48,949 nucleotides of DNA, taken from the IMG/VR virus record IMGVR_UViG_3300023210_000055, positions 1 to 48,949 of that record. The stretch is one strand, 5' to 3'. Source of the stretch: a virus. The position numbers and the translations under genes were made by a program. Under the pieces are notes generated by a model. The model was not told the origin of the DNA, did not search any database, and worked only from the letters and a program-made list of their open reading frames with translations. This document shows positions 7,304 through 16,675 of the stretch, one piece after another. Numbering within the stretch: position 1 is the first letter of the stretch; each line of letters begins with the position of its first letter.

Positions 7304-10300
7304 TGGCAAAAAAGAATCAAGATGAAAATAAAATACCTGTAAGCTTAAATACTTTTTATCAAGGTATGAATCAGGATATTTCTAAATATGCTATGAAAAG
7401 TGATCAGTACTACGAAGCTAACAATATTAGAATAGTAGCAAATTCTGGAAAGGAGGGAGCTGCTATGGTTAATATTGAAGGTAATGATTTTATGCTTGAA
7501 ATTCCAACGTCTCCTAAAGTTATAAAAATCGGATTAAGCGAAGGGACAGACTTATCAGGATTAACTTGGAGTATGACTGTTGATGTTTCTGTAGGAGGAC
7601 TTGGTAATTATAGTATTACTATTACTAATACTGGAGGTAATCCAATATTACAGTTAGCATCAACACTAGTAGATATTACTGCAGGGGCGTGGAGTTTAAA
7701 TGGGGTTGTATTAACAAGCCCCCCTTCATACCTAGCTGATGGTTTAGACGGATTTTTTCATATATATGATGAGTCTTCAAACACTCTAGTGCTATGGGGT
7801 AAACCGACTGACGCTGATTTTACTGCGTATCCTTCTAGTGGAGGTGCAGATTGGACAGTACAACAAGTAGGAAGTGTTTCTATTTCATCTCTTGTATCAG
7901 GGTTAGCTCAAAACTTTACAGATGTAATACAATTAGCTCCATCGCAACCTTCACTTAGTGTTATAGGATATACTAAATTAAGAGATTATATATATTTATT
8001 TACTACAAATATAGAAGGTGAGCCTGGTGGGCCAGGACAGATTTGGAAACTATTTATTAGACCTGCTATAGATAATCTATACGGTATACGTTCTTATGTT
8101 GAATGTGTATATACTAGAGCCCAGTGTATGAACTTTACTAAAAGTCATCCTATTGAAGCTTTAGGAAGATATGAAAAAAAAGATATTCAGGGAATATATT
8201 GGACAGACAATTATAATCCCCCAAGAAAATTAAATATAGCAAGTGGGCTTACCATGTCTACTCCATGTGCTTTTTTAGATTTAGCTCCCAAAACATCATT
8301 CTCAATGCCTATTTTAAATAGGATAACAAATGGTGGGCAATTACCAGCAGGTGTTTATCAATGCTCTTATAGATATAAAAGTGGTGAAGGACTTACAACA
8401 GATTGGTCTCCTTTATCAAATTTAGTTCCTATCTATGATGTAGATGATGATAATCCTTTTTGTAAGATTATAGGTACTGAAGGAGATATTGTTACTAAGA
8501 TTGGTAAGATTACAGGAAAAAGAATTGAATGGACTATAGGTGAACTTGATACTTCTTATGAACTTATAGAGGTAGCTGCAGTTTATAAAAAAGATAATAT
8601 CCCAGGAAATGATGAAATATATTCTTTTGCAGAATTAATTAATGGATCTTCTACTCTAACAGTTAATCTTAATGGCGCTGAAAATCAAATACCAATATCA
8701 ACAACAGATTTTATTACTGGGTTAGGTGCTACTTTCGAAACTGTAAAAACTATTGAATCAAAAGATAATAAATTATTTTTTGGTAATATTGAAAACACTA
8801 CATTTTATATTAATTTTGATGCCCGTGCTTATAGATATAATTCTTCATCACAGGCTCTTTTAGATTCTCAATCTGACGCCTCTGTGATAGTAGATCCAGC
8901 AGGAGGTCCGGGAACTATATTACCTGCAAATGTTCCAGCACAACATGATTGTATAAATCCTTTTAACATTGAAAACCCTGCACTTAATCCGAACTGGTTT
9001 ACAAATGATCAATATCAGTTCCAATCTGATGGAGGAACTTTAGGGGGATCAGGGGTTAATGTAAGTTATAGGTTTATAACAGAACAAGATCTAGGAGATA
9101 CACAAATGGATTGTCCTAATTTAGATAATCAATATCAACTGTTTTTTAATGATGATTCTTGTAATTCACACAATACTTCACCTACTACATCATGTTTTGT
9201 TAACCCAGATTCTTTTGGGGTTACTAATGCTTTTATTAATACTATTGAAAATTTAGGAATTAGTGTGCAAAACTATCCTATGAACAATACATTTAATAAT
9301 CAGAAGTCTCCATATAAGTGGAGTCTATATGGTAGTTATGCTAGGGGAGAGACATATCGATTTGGTATTGTGTTTTATAATAATAAAGGACAAGCAAGTT
9401 TTGTAAATTGGATAGGTGATATAAAAATACCATTTAGTTATTCAACAGGGACCGGACAGCCTACAGGAACTTTTGCAGTGTCAAGTTGGACATGGGACTT
9501 TAATAGTCCTACATATAATGGCCCTGTTGATTCTAATCTGAATAGTTCTCCGTTAAGAATGGAGGGACAAGTATGGTTAAATCAGATAGGTATAGACTTT
9601 GATGTTAATTTAGCAGGAATAAATCCTGAAATAGCTGCTGGTCTTACAGGATATTCTATTGTAAGAGTTGATAGAAAAGATATAGATAAATCTAAATTTG
9701 GTACAGCTTTATGTCATACCGTGGATAGATTAGATATGCTTAGAGATGAATGGGATGAACGAGTGGCACAAACACCGGCTGGAGGCGGACCTGGTTATAG
9801 TTGGGGTGTAGTAAATAATACTTCTGTATTGATACCAACTACAGGATATTTTCACTGGCCTTGTGGAGGATGGACTATGGCATATTGTGATGGTGCTACT
9901 GAAGGTTGTAATATTGACTCATGGCAAACAGGTAACGCTGACAATGATGACCATTTAGGTTATAATGTATGTAAAACTAGAAAGCATGAACTTTTATTGT
10001 ACGGCGCTTTAGGTTGGAAGAATAGTGATATAACCGAAGAGATGAATTTAGATGAAGGATTAGAAGTAAGTTATCCTGTAATTAGAGGAGACTATCTTAA
10101 AATAGATCAAGTATTTCAACCACATTTTAATAATAATATGGGGCTAAACCAAAGTTACTGGCCTACTACGGGTAGTATAGCAGGAGAAATACAACATTAT
10201 ACAAATAACTGGTATAAGTATTATGCAGGTATTACAGCAGTAGGAGGAATAAATGGTTCAATACAAAGTAGCCAGATTGATTATGTTGATGGAACTATAA

Positions 10301-12846
10301 GTAACTTAAACGGAATGGATCCGGCTAATAATAGATATATATTGGATTGGGGAACTTGGGTTCCAGATGCAGGATTTGTAGATGATACAGCAGATGAAAG
10401 TTTAGAATATTCATTTTATAATGTAACCAATCCAGGTGATAGATTAGCGAATAATTACTTACCACCTGCAGCCGGATCAGCAACTCCAATGACATTAACC
10501 TTTACTTGGACTTCTAATAGACCAAGATCTATAGGTAGTGAAGTTTTATTAGTTACATTTGATAGAGATGTAAGTCGTTGGTCAGGGGCTAATCATTTAA
10601 TGGGAGCTTCTAGTGATGCAGTTAGTGGTGGAGTAGAAGTTAGATATGCTCATGTTCCTTATAGATCAACATTTAGTTATGAAAGATATGCAGATCCTTA
10701 TGGGGGTCCTACATATGGAGCCAGAACTTATAGCGAATATATAAGTACAGGTCATTTCTATCCAATAAATTCAGGTACAAATTTATTAAATACTATGACT
10801 ACGGAAATATGGGGAGGAGATGTCCAGTGTCAGATATATGATTTTACACAGTTTGATAAGAATTGGGGACAAAGCGCTTTTGATAATTATGATACTATCA
10901 GTGCTACAGGAGCTTGGATTAATAGTATGATTCCTAGTGACGCAACATGGGGAGCCCATAGAGCATGTATGGTTCCTTTAGAATGTCATTATAGAAATGT
11001 TTTATGGAGACACGGGTATCACTTTGCGAGTAAAGAGACTGTAACAGGGTCTTATCCAAATGATGGTACACAACTACATGATGAGTATTTATTAAATGCT
11101 GCATATGATGCCAAGAATGATGTTAGAAATTACTTTCCATTACCATTGACTTTCTCTTTTGGAGATGAGTTTGATACAAGGATCTATTACTCACAAACAA
11201 AAATTAATGGCGAGCCTACTGATTCGTGGGCTGTATTTTTAATAAATGATTATAAAGATGTAGAGGGAGTATACGGTCCTATTAATAAATTAACAAGATT
11301 GCATGATACTATGTACTGGTTTCAAGATACTGGTTTTGGTGCTTTATCTGTTAATCCAACAGCTGTAGTACAAGCATCAGATGGAACAGCTTTACAATTA
11401 GGAACAGTAAGTTCAGGGGCGGGAGCATTTATACAAGATTACAAATACATCTCTACACAATTTGGATCTAGTCAACAATGGGCTGTTACTAAATCAGATA
11501 ACTCTATATATTTCTTTGATAGAAGAGCTAGAAAGATTTTTGGTTATAGTAGTCAAGGAACTGCCCCTTTAACAGATGTAACAGGACTACATTCATTTCT
11601 TATGGATGACTTACAAGGAGATGCTGTTAGTTTTGATAACCCTATCTTAAAAAAAGGTGTAACATCTACATATGATATTATGAATAATGAAGCTCTCTTT
11701 ACATTTCATGATAGTGGTTTTGTAAAACAATATGAACAGGCTGTCATACAAGAGCTACTATTTGGTGCAGCCCCAAATGAAGTATTACAACTTACTTTAA
11801 GGAATGTAATTCCTCAGTGTAATCCATGCTTTACTGAAGACTGTGAAGAATTTGATTGGACACTATCTACAACTCAATGGAGAATTTTAACTAACTTCTT
11901 TATTAATGGTGTAGGACCTTTTGTTGCTGTTATGATAGGCAAGTGGGGATGCCCAGGTTTTAATTTACCAGTACCAAATCCAGATGGAATACAATCTGGA
12001 GACATTCTACTATGGGTACCTCAAGTCTGGAATGATTATCCAGCAGGAATTCAACCAGATGTAAGATATTCTGATATAGATTTTGGTAATTTAATAGTAG
12101 CTAATGTAGACTGCGGTATAGGTCAGAAAAGTACTACTATAGCTTATAATGAATTAGTTAAAGGATTTACATCATTTTATGATTTTCATCCTAGTATATA
12201 TATTAATTCTGGCACATTTTTAGTAACACCTGATGTACAAGACATATGTCTACAAGACCCAGACGTAACGGGATGGAAAGAAAATAATCTATATTTACAT
12301 AACTATGGAGTATATGGTAAGTTTTATGATGTAATATATCCAAGTACGGTTACATTTATTTCTAATATGGAGTCAGCAGCTACAAAGGTATTTGATAATG
12401 TATCATATCATATGGAAAGTTTGTGGAGTAAAGGTAGAGGTAGTAAACCTTCAACTACAGAGGGCCACGTAACTGGATTACATTCAGGAGTTCCTAATCA
12501 ATCATTAATAGATATTAAGGATAATACTTTTGATAGAGTAAGATTTTATACAGACTATCAAATGACTGGATATGTAGATTTAATTCCAGGGACTAATATA
12601 AAGAAAAAAGAAAGAGAATGGCAAATGGCTGTTCCAAGAAATATAATGGATGAGAATATAGTAGATGCAGATATATTTAATGTATTCAACTACGATCCAT
12701 CTAGATTAAACAAAGACAGATTAAGAGATAAATATATGTTTATCGATTTAATATATAATAATTATGACACAGAAGTAGGAGAACCTAGGAATATTAAGTT
12801 TATTCTACACTACTTTAAAACATTTTTTAGACCTTCGTTCCGTTAA
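7303..12846 (+). CDS. Muzzle-like large tail protein (crAss-like stabilisation protein)
   Basis: A 1847-aa protein starting from a TAATG overlap. The first 50 residues (NTFYQGMNQDISKYAMKSDQ, then YYEANNIRI) carry the pattern that opens large tail-stabilisation or muzzle proteins of crAss-like phages. The body is beta-rich with many Tyr, Asn, Gly and Trp residues and no membrane or enzymatic motif. The C-terminus (KKKEREWQMAVPRN, DRLRDKYMFIDLIYNN, then FRPSFR) matches the ending I recall for the same family. It should form the bulky distal tail assembly through which DNA and cargo proteins leave. Cysteine-rich patches (NPCFTEDC, CDGATEGC) recall the cysteine-rich protein at the window start. 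Insertion of beta domains would explain a length at the upper end for muzzle proteins. No dedicated promoter is seen upstream. Confidence 0.75.
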   Translation: MAKKNQDENKIPVSLNTFYQGMNQDISKYAMKSDQYYEANNIRIVANSGKEGAAMVNIEGNDFMLEIPTSPKVIKIGLSEGTDLSGLTWSMTVDVSVGGLGNYSITITNTGGNPILQLASTLVDITAGAWSLNGVVLTSPPSYLADGLDGFFHIYDESSNTLVLWGKPTDADFTAYPSSGGADWTVQQVGSVSISSLVSGLAQNFTDVIQLAPSQPSLSVIGYTKLRDYIYLFTTNIEGEPGGPGQIWKLFIRPAIDNLYGIRSYVECVYTRAQCMNFTKSHPIEALGRYEKKDIQGIYWTDNYNPPRKLNIASGLTMSTPCAFLDLAPKTSFSMPILNRITNGGQLPAGVYQCSYRYKSGEGLTTDWSPLSNLVPIYDVDDDNPFCKIIGTEGDIVTKIGKITGKRIEWTIGELDTSYELIEVAAVYKKDNIPGNDEIYSFAELINGSSTLTVNLNGAENQIPISTTDFITGLGATFETVKTIESKDNKLFFGNIENTTFYINFDARAYRYNSSSQALLDSQSDASVIVDPAGGPGTILPANVPAQHDCINPFNIENPALNPNWFTNDQYQFQSDGGTLGGSGVNVSYRFITEQDLGDTQMDCPNLDNQYQLFFNDDSCNSHNTSPTTSCFVNPDSFGVTNAFINTIENLGISVQNYPMNNTFNNQKSPYKWSLYGSYARGETYRFGIVFYNNKGQASFVNWIGDIKIPFSYSTGTGQPTGTFAVSSWTWDFNSPTYNGPVDSNLNSSPLRMEGQVWLNQIGIDFDVNLAGINPEIAAGLTGYSIVRVDRKDIDKSKFGTALCHTVDRLDMLRDEWDERVAQTPAGGGPGYSWGVVNNTSVLIPTTGYFHWPCGGWTMAYCDGATEGCNIDSWQTGNADNDDHLGYNVCKTRKHELLLYGALGWKNSDITEEMNLDEGLEVSYPVIRGDYLKIDQVFQPHFNNNMGLNQSYWPTTGSIAGEIQHYTNNWYKYYAGITAVGGINGSIQSSQIDYVDGTISNLNGMDPANNRYILDWGTWVPDAGFVDDTADESLEYSFYNVTNPGDRLANNYLPPAAGSATPMTLTFTWTSNRPRSIGSEVLLVTFDRDVSRWSGANHLMGASSDAVSGGVEVRYAHVPYRSTFSYERYADPYGGPTYGARTYSEYISTGHFYPINSGTNLLNTMTTEIWGGDVQCQIYDFTQFDKNWGQSAFDNYDTISATGAWINSMIPSDATWGAHRACMVPLECHYRNVLWRHGYHFASKETVTGSYPNDGTQLHDEYLLNAAYDAKNDVRNYFPLPLTFSFGDEFDTRIYYSQTKINGEPTDSWAVFLINDYKDVEGVYGPINKLTRLHDTMYWFQDTGFGALSVNPTAVVQASDGTALQLGTVSSGAGAFIQDYKYISTQFGSSQQWAVTKSDNSIYFFDRRARKIFGYSSQGTAPLTDVTGLHSFLMDDLQGDAVSFDNPILKKGVTSTYDIMNNEALFTFHDSGFVKQYEQAVIQELLFGAAPNEVLQLTLRNVIPQCNPCFTEDCEEFDWTLSTTQWRILTNFFINGVGPFVAVMIGKWGCPGFNLPVPNPDGIQSGDILLWVPQVWNDYPAGIQPDVRYSDIDFGNLIVANVDCGIGQKSTTIAYNELVKGFTSFYDFHPSIYINSGTFLVTPDVQDICLQDPDVTGWKENNLYLHNYGVYGKFYDVIYPSTVTFISNMESAATKVFDNVSYHMESLWSKGRGSKPSTTEGHVTGLHSGVPNQSLIDIKDNTFDRVRFYTDYQMTGYVDLIPGTNIKKKEREWQMAVPRNIMDENIVDADIFNVFNYDPSRLNKDRLRDKYMFIDLIYNNYDTEVGEPRNIKFILHYFKTFFRPSFR

Positions 12847-12847
12847 A

Positions 12848-12879
12848 TTTGGTTATTAAAGAATTTTTTAATATTTTTG
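12848..12879 (+). promoter_or_regulatory. Bacteroidota-type promoter (TTTG-N20-TATTTTTG)
   Basis: TTTG (12848-12851) and TATTTTTG (12872-12879) are spaced by 20 nt, matching the TTTG / TAnnTTTG consensus for the housekeeping sigma factor of Bacteroidota. It lies in the 52-nt gap after the muzzle gene. Transcription would start near 12885 and leave a leader of about 14 nt before ATG 12899. It should drive the cargo/RNA polymerase group. Confidence 0.75.
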
Positions 12880-12898
12880 TGGATCTAACTTATGGCTA

Positions 12899-15800
12899 AT
12901 GGCAAGAAAAAAGAACACATCTAAAAATAAAAGTAATTCATACTGGATGAAGTATGGGGGTACGCCTCGTAAAATGGATAAGGGAGGATTCACTCACCCA
13001 CATCCACATCCAAAAAACGCAACTGATGAGCAAAAGAGGGGAGCTCAGGTTTGGAATACACATACCAGTGGTGGGAATCCTTTAAAGAAGAGGAGTACAT
13101 ATACTTGGGATAATGAGAAAGATACTAAGAATGTAGAGGCTTTTAAAAATACTAGATGGTTTGATTATTTTCCAGATACATCCAAGACTATTCCACAGAC
13201 AGCGGCAGAATTAGCAAAATATGAAAAAGCTATAGACGCTCATCAAACACGTAGTATAGAATTATACAATACAGAGTTTGATGATTTTGGTGATTTAATG
13301 TATGGTACAAGTAATTTACTTAGAGGTACAGCAGCACTGTTTCCTGCAACAACTCCACAGACAGCAGTAGGAAAAGGAGTTCTTTGGTTAGCCTCTATGC
13401 TGCCTACAGGAATAAAAGCAGGATGGGATTGGTATAAAAGAGATTATAATACAAAAGCAAAAGAGAATAATCCAAACGCAGTATTTACTGATGGTGAGGG
13501 AAATATATTAAACTATGAAGACAATGAACATAGTTTATTTAATAGTTTTAAATATCCAAAAGGAACTAAAGAAGTTAGAGTAAAGCCTACTGAAGAGGAA
13601 ATGGAAACCCTAAATCTTAATATCAATAGGGATGCTAAAAATGTAGATCCCTTAAAAGTAGAACAAAAAGAAATGGGAGGGAGTGCAGGCAGCCCTCAAG
13701 AAGATCCAACATTTAAGATGTGGTTTGCAAAGAATGCAAGACGCTCTGATGTAATGCAAAGCTCAAGTGATCCAGAAGCTTTGAAACAATTATTTTTAAA
13801 TGATGTTAACTTTAATCAGATGCCAGTATTCTCTAACGAGATGAATGATTTTGGTAATGTAGATAAGAGTAATAGATCTATGGATTTAAGTGAAAACATA
13901 ATTGGAGGTATGGGGAATAATCCTATCCAAGAAGAAACTACTGAATCAAAAGACAAACAGAAATTCTTTGATTATCGTAAATATGGAGGGATGCCTACTT
14001 ATCAGGGTAAGATGCCTAAAGCTGAACTTGGTATGGGGCAAGGATTATATAAGCACGCTACAGACGGACATCTATCTGACTATTCTAATGCAGATGCTAG
14101 GTATGATAACTTTGGTATGAAGATGGGCGAAGTGGCAGATACTGGTTTTATGAAAACATTTAATTATGTAGTTCCAGGATTAGGAACATTACTTAATCTT
14201 GGATTAGACTATTGGGGGTATAAAGGAGAACAGAAACACCATTTTGATAATAAGATTGATGCTTCTAGAGCTAGCGATGATCTACTAGCTTTAAATAAGA
14301 AAAATGCAAATAAAGAAACGTTAGATTTATCAACACGTACAGATGCATTAGGTGTAAAAGCTGCTTATGATGGAGAAGCTCCTGATTTTTGGGATGATTT
14401 TGGGAAAGATGCTGTTGGCGAGATTGCAGGAATGTTTACTGGTGGAGACTTTGGTAAAATGGGAGATATGTTCGGCGGTGGTGGAGGTGGAGATCTAGGA
14501 GATGCAGTTGACTATGGTGAGGTATTAGGTGGTACAAGTGCTAGATATGGTGGAAGCGTACCTAAAATGAATATGGGAGGAGCTAATCAATTCCAACCAG
14601 GTTTAACAGCTGCTATGATAAATGGTGTAGTAAATCCATTAAGCCATGATCAACAATTTAAATCACAAGGAATAGAACAACAATATAATGCGGGTGGAAA
14701 TGTAGAACAAGGACCAGACTATGAGGCTGAAGGAGGAGAAGTTATTATGCACGAAAGTGGGCAAGTACCAGTTACTACAGGAGAAACGCAACAACTAGAT
14801 GGGGAACCAAATGAAGCAATGCTTTCTATGTTAGAAGGTAATTCTCATGAGACTACGGATCCTGATGGACATACAGGGGAGATAGTAGAAGGCGGAGGAA
14901 ACCAATATGTATTTTCTAAGAGCCTTAAATCTAAAGTATGGGAATCTAATTTTGCAGAAGCTGCAGAAAGAATAGGAGGTCATATATCAAGATTTAAAAA
15001 AGAAATGGAAAATGGAGACGGTATCACAAAGACTACAGCCGCATCGATGATCGAGGCTTGGAATCAAAAACTTATGGACCTACAAAAGGAACAAGAGTCT
15101 GCGAGACAATCTAAATTTATGGAGATGGTTCAAGGAGGTGCTGCCCCTGAAGAATTAAACGAGGCTTTCCCAGACTTATTTAAACAGTTCATGGCAGAGC
15201 AACAACAATCTCAACTGTCTGCATCAGCAAATCAGATGGAAGAACAAGCTGGGATGGCAGCTAATCCTATGGGAGATATAGATATGAGTCAGTTAAGCGC
15301 TGAAGATCAACAACTTGTAGGCGCTGAGTATGGATTACCTAAAGCAGAGAATGGAGGATCTGATTTTGAACCTTATGATTTTAATCAGTATATGAAATAT
15401 AATTCTGGATTTGTTCTAGGAGACGATGATCAAACTTTTACGTTAGATAAAAACTATATGGGCGAGAAGAGTCAACTTATGGACGAGTTAACTCTAAACT
15501 ATCCAGAGGGAGGATACAAAGTAGGGGACGATACTTTTGATAGTCCACAAGGAATGTATGATTATTTATCATCAGACTTTAGTGACTGGAGAAATGAAGA
15601 ATTACAAAGAAATTATGGGATAGGTACAAATAAAGTTAATAAAGCTGACTTTACAAATGAGGAAGGAGTTGTAGATATGGAGGCATTTAATAAAGCTAAA
15701 GCTACACAAAGATATTATAATAGTGGTATTCCTATGAATTGGGAATCTAATTATGGAGCAGATGCTGGTTTAAGTAGGCGTAAGTATTTCAAGCATTTAG

Positions 15801-16672
15801 AAACATCACTTCTTGCAGACGGTAAATCAAAAGAAGATGTTAGATCTATTATCAATAGAGAGAAAATGAAGTTTGATGAAACTCTAAACTTAGAAAAAAT
15901 AGCAGAAGAAAATAAACCTTTAACTCCAGAAGAAGAGGCGGCAGCTGCAGCTCGAAAGTTAAGAAATGAACAACTCGGAAAAGACGCAAAAACTGGTACT
16001 AAGGATCTGTTAAACCACTTTCTAAATCTTGGCCCAACGCTTTATAACAGGAAAAAAGGTAAGGAGAGTCCAGAAGTAGTGCCATTTATAGAGAATGAGA
16101 ACGAAGCTCAGATAAGACAAAACTTAGAACTTCTTACTAATACAGATATTACTTCAGCCTTAAAAGAGAATGAAGATAATTTTAATCAGTTAAAATATTT
16201 AGCTAGAGAAGGGTCTGATGGTTCTAGTGGTAGTATGATGAATACATTATTAAGAGGTCAGAACTTCCAAAATGAAGCGGATGCTAAACTCTTTGAAGGT
16301 AAAACTAAAGCAGATCAACTAGGATTAAAGATTGCAAATGAATCATTATTTAGTTTAGGAGAAAATAATAGAGCTGAAGGCGTAAGAGTTGATACAGCTC
16401 AAGCTAAGAATAGAGCAGCAGTTCAAGCATTTGAAGCTAAAGGATGGGAAGGGCTTTCAGGTTACAATCAACTGCAAACTAAGATGAAGAATGAGATGGC
16501 TCATGATAAACAATTACAAGGACTATTAAAACATATATATCCAGATGCAGAACTGTATATTAATAGAGATGGAGGTATTGATTTTGATAAGCTATCAGAA
16601 AGCGGTGACTTGGATAAACTTATAGAAAAGTATCCTGAGTTAAAAGAAATAATTGGAAAATATATACAATAA
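12899..16672 (+). CDS. Large internal-virion (cargo-type) protein with repeated YGG...PKA...GG motifs
   Basis: A 1257-aa protein. I chose ATG 12899 (MARKKNTSKN); an ATG 7 nt earlier opens only a 10-codon frame. It contains four spaced copies of a short motif, Y-G-G-x-P-x-K-(M/A)-x-x-G-G: at Y19 (YGGTPRKMDKGG), Y362 (YGGMPTYQGKMPKAELG), Y550 (YGGSVPKMNMGG) and Y811 (YGLPKAENGG). A block around residues 605-680 (EAEGGEVI, later HTGEIVEGGGNQYVFSKSL) belongs to a pattern seen in Bacteroidota phage structural proteins. Much of the rest is Met/Gln/Glu/Asn-rich and likely disordered or helical, as expected for a protein ejected with the DNA. It has no recognised catalytic motif. Cargo role is inferred from composition and from its place between muzzle and RNA polymerase genes. 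Confidence 0.7.
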   Translation: MARKKNTSKNKSNSYWMKYGGTPRKMDKGGFTHPHPHPKNATDEQKRGAQVWNTHTSGGNPLKKRSTYTWDNEKDTKNVEAFKNTRWFDYFPDTSKTIPQTAAELAKYEKAIDAHQTRSIELYNTEFDDFGDLMYGTSNLLRGTAALFPATTPQTAVGKGVLWLASMLPTGIKAGWDWYKRDYNTKAKENNPNAVFTDGEGNILNYEDNEHSLFNSFKYPKGTKEVRVKPTEEEMETLNLNINRDAKNVDPLKVEQKEMGGSAGSPQEDPTFKMWFAKNARRSDVMQSSSDPEALKQLFLNDVNFNQMPVFSNEMNDFGNVDKSNRSMDLSENIIGGMGNNPIQEETTESKDKQKFFDYRKYGGMPTYQGKMPKAELGMGQGLYKHATDGHLSDYSNADARYDNFGMKMGEVADTGFMKTFNYVVPGLGTLLNLGLDYWGYKGEQKHHFDNKIDASRASDDLLALNKKNANKETLDLSTRTDALGVKAAYDGEAPDFWDDFGKDAVGEIAGMFTGGDFGKMGDMFGGGGGGDLGDAVDYGEVLGGTSARYGGSVPKMNMGGANQFQPGLTAAMINGVVNPLSHDQQFKSQGIEQQYNAGGNVEQGPDYEAEGGEVIMHESGQVPVTTGETQQLDGEPNEAMLSMLEGNSHETTDPDGHTGEIVEGGGNQYVFSKSLKSKVWESNFAEAAERIGGHISRFKKEMENGDGITKTTAASMIEAWNQKLMDLQKEQESARQSKFMEMVQGGAAPEELNEAFPDLFKQFMAEQQQSQLSASANQMEEQAGMAANPMGDIDMSQLSAEDQQLVGAEYGLPKAENGGSDFEPYDFNQYMKYNSGFVLGDDDQTFTLDKNYMGEKSQLMDELTLNYPEGGYKVGDDTFDSPQGMYDYLSSDFSDWRNEELQRNYGIGTNKVNKADFTNEEGVVDMEAFNKAKATQRYYNSGIPMNWESNYGADAGLSRRKYFKHLETSLLADGKSKEDVRSIINREKMKFDETLNLEKIAEENKPLTPEEEAAAAARKLRNEQLGKDAKTGTKDLLNHFLNLGPTLYNRKKGKESPEVVPFIENENEAQIRQNLELLTNTDITSALKENEDNFNQLKYLAREGSDGSSGSMMNTLLRGQNFQNEADAKLFEGKTKADQLGLKIANESLFSLGENNRAEGVRVDTAQAKNRAAVQAFEAKGWEGLSGYNQLQTKMKNEMAHDKQLQGLLKHIYPDAELYINRDGGIDFDKLSESGDLDKLIEKYPELKEIIGKYIQ

Positions 16673-16675
16673 AAA

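Noticed and set aside
12892-12924. ATG at 12892 with a 10-codon frame just before the cargo gene
   Set aside because: It overlaps the start of the long frame by a different phase and codes for a peptide that simply rereads its first codons; possible leader peptide but no support.
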